Part shown: positions 62,864-64,000 of the stretch, piece after piece
Layout of the letters: each line of letters starts with the position of its first letter
How positions within the stretch are numbered: position 1 is the stretch's first letter
From: Lactarius indigo
Lineage: Eukaryota > Basidiomycota > Agaricomycetes > Russulales > Russulaceae
Length of the DNA stretch: 64,000 nucleotides
Direction: 5' to 3'
Assembly: GCA_025766275.1 (NCBI GenBank)
Contig: JAFKAC010000099.1
Span: 62,001 to 126,000 of the forward strand
Program-made: the position numbers and the translations under genes
Notes under the pieces: generated by a model
Told to the model about the DNA's origin: nothing
The model's input: only the letters and a program-made list of their open reading frames with translations
Databases searched by the model: none

Positions 62864-64000
62864 AGATCTTGAAGTATGAGGTCTTTTACCTCATCCATGC
62901 TGTTGGCCACCTGCGTGAGCCATTCCTTCGCTTGTTCTCCTGCTGTCTTCGTGCTTGCTGCGTTAATTTGGGGCATGGGTGTCGTGCTGATTGATGGCAT
63001 CGCATAGCCAGGCAACGATGGTTCGTATTGCGACACTGGCCCCGGGGGCCACGCAGTCTCGGTCATCCTGCTGCTTGATGGGGCGTTTTGCCACTGTCTC
63101 TGCTGTCGCGGGTGTGGGCAATTTCATGAGAGGTGTCCCGGAGCGTTACAGTTGTAGCAGAGGACGTTCCTTAAGTCTCTCTGAGACCCCCCTCTTCCTC
63201 ATCCCCTAGCCCCGGGCCCCCCTCACGGCGGGAATGGGGGTGGAGACCACGTATGAGGTAGCTTGTTGAAGTCGATGTCCTCAGACCCTGCTAGTCTTAC
63301 CTTGGCACGATCGGCAGAGGTGTCCATGGCCCATGGATTACTCTGCGGTAGGTTCTGTGGCAATGCCCATCCTGCGTTGCCACTCTGTTTCTTCGGCTGT
63401 GTGGTCGTATTTTTGTACTCGTTAAGCCTTGCTTTGAGGTGTATGTAATTCTTTTGTTGTTTGAGAACGGCCCTTTTCCAGTCGTTGAACGTGATCGGGT
63501 CGTCGAACTGGAATGCGTTCTTGAATAGTTCTCTCGGCAAACCCGATGTGAAGAGGTCGATGGTTTGTGGTTCGTTGAGGCGGTAGTGAGCCTTCCGTGC
63601 TAGCTGTTCGAAGTCATTGACGTACTTGTCAATGTCTTCTCCTGTCATCCTGAAACCTTTCCGTAATATTGCCTGTGCTTGCTCTTGTTCCAACGTGTTT
63701 TCAAACCGCTGGCTGAATCCGTCAGCCACGGCGTCCCACAGGTCCCGCGTGTAGGGGCTAATTCCTCGTTGTATTTGCCTATTGAGCCAGTTCAGGAAGG
63801 ATAGGACCCATTCGCTGACTGCTCCGCCTTTGATGTAGGACAGGAACAGGAGACACCTCCTGTAGTCGTTTCGCATGATGGGGGCATCCAAATTCATCCC
63901 CCAGTACACATGCCACTGTGTCAGAAATTGGTCAACTTTAAGTCTGTCGCCATCAAAAATGGAAGGTGGCTCGCCAGTGAGTTTCTCATTATGACTTTCT
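62833..64000 (-). pseudogene. gag: C3 gag, partial and interrupted
   Basis: The capsid-like region and C-terminal part of C-family Gag; the N-terminal part is beyond the window. TGA near 63225-63223 and another TGA inside the CCHC knuckle (CYNCNAPGHLS-NC, about 63127) interrupt it; both replace Arg codons of C2. The final segment (63066-62833) is open to the gag stop. The GGGTTTT site is at 62845-62851. Confidence 0.88.
62845..62851 (-). promoter_or_regulatory. Putative -1 frameshift heptamer (C3)
   Basis: Sense GGGTTTT in register with gag (gaG GGT TTT tgg); conserved despite changes on both sides. Confidence 0.6.

Larger units (their letters stand above)
49764..64000 (-). mobile_element. 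Element C3 (minus strand), split by A2, runs off the window
   Basis: 3' LTR and pol C-terminal part occupy 49764-54357; protease and gag lie at 62166-64000. The A2 insertion between them has the duplication CAGGG (54353-54357 and 62166-62170). It lacks the two C1/C2 pol stops, so it is a separate lineage, but it has its own TGAs. Confidence 0.92.

Noticed and set aside
1..64000. CRISPR arrays, tRNA, rRNA, host genes or bacterial operons
   Set aside because: None seen. Repeats are LTRs or internal element parts, and all long frames belong to retroelements or the unassigned E1 frames.

Overview
The 64-kb window is solid retrotransposon: I find no host gene, tRNA or rRNA. It holds nested Ty3/gypsy LTR elements of five families plus two smaller LTR-like insertions. 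Most are chromoviruses (integrase followed by a chromodomain). Together with CpG-type C-to-T decay and the element architecture this suggests a fungal genome, probably a basidiomycete; the species is not identifiable from sequence alone. Family names here are mine: A (511-bp LTR), B (1193-bp LTR, no chromodomain), C (509-bp LTR), D (448-bp LTR) and E (695-bp LTR).

Layout. 1-4753: 5'-cut copy A1 (+). 4754-9554: first half of B1 (+), inserted in A1. 9555-17390: C1 (-), inserted in B1. 17391-20085 and 30013-31330: D1 (-), split by E1 (20086-30012, -, 5-bp target duplication TTGGG). 31331-32397: the 3' LTR of A1, itself carrying a solo LTR. 32430-33244: C-terminal end of A1 pol. 33245-38606: second half of B1 (-), with a 724-bp insertion. 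38607-46441: C2 (+), an almost exact inverted copy of C1. 46442-47297: duplicated B1 fragment. 47298-49066: 3' end of D (+) with a solo C LTR. 49067-49763: fragment A3 (-). 49764-64000: C3 (-), split by the nearly complete A2 (54358-62165, -, target duplication CAGGG).

The halves of A1 and B1 lie in opposite orientation on either side of 17391-38606. Flipping that block between inverted copies C1 and C2 restores both elements in frame and restores their target duplications. The simplest reading is an inversion by recombination between the two C copies.

The most unusual signal is translational. Element E1 has about 3.4 kb between its predicted transcription start and the Gag AUG. That stretch contains three long reading frames (about 418, 346 and 234 codons) without one in-frame methionine codon, and only five ATGs in any sense frame. 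Families A and C show a smaller version: the first 770-784 nt of the transcript, including about 170-185 codons of conserved Gag sequence, contain no ATG at all. Families A, C and E also carry a Tf1-like self-priming signature: the 10-11 nt just after the 5' LTR are complementary to the LTR sequence 34-35 bp downstream of a TATA box. Families A and C share a GGGTTTT -1 frameshift site between gag and pol, and families A, C and D share a conserved domain after the chromodomain.
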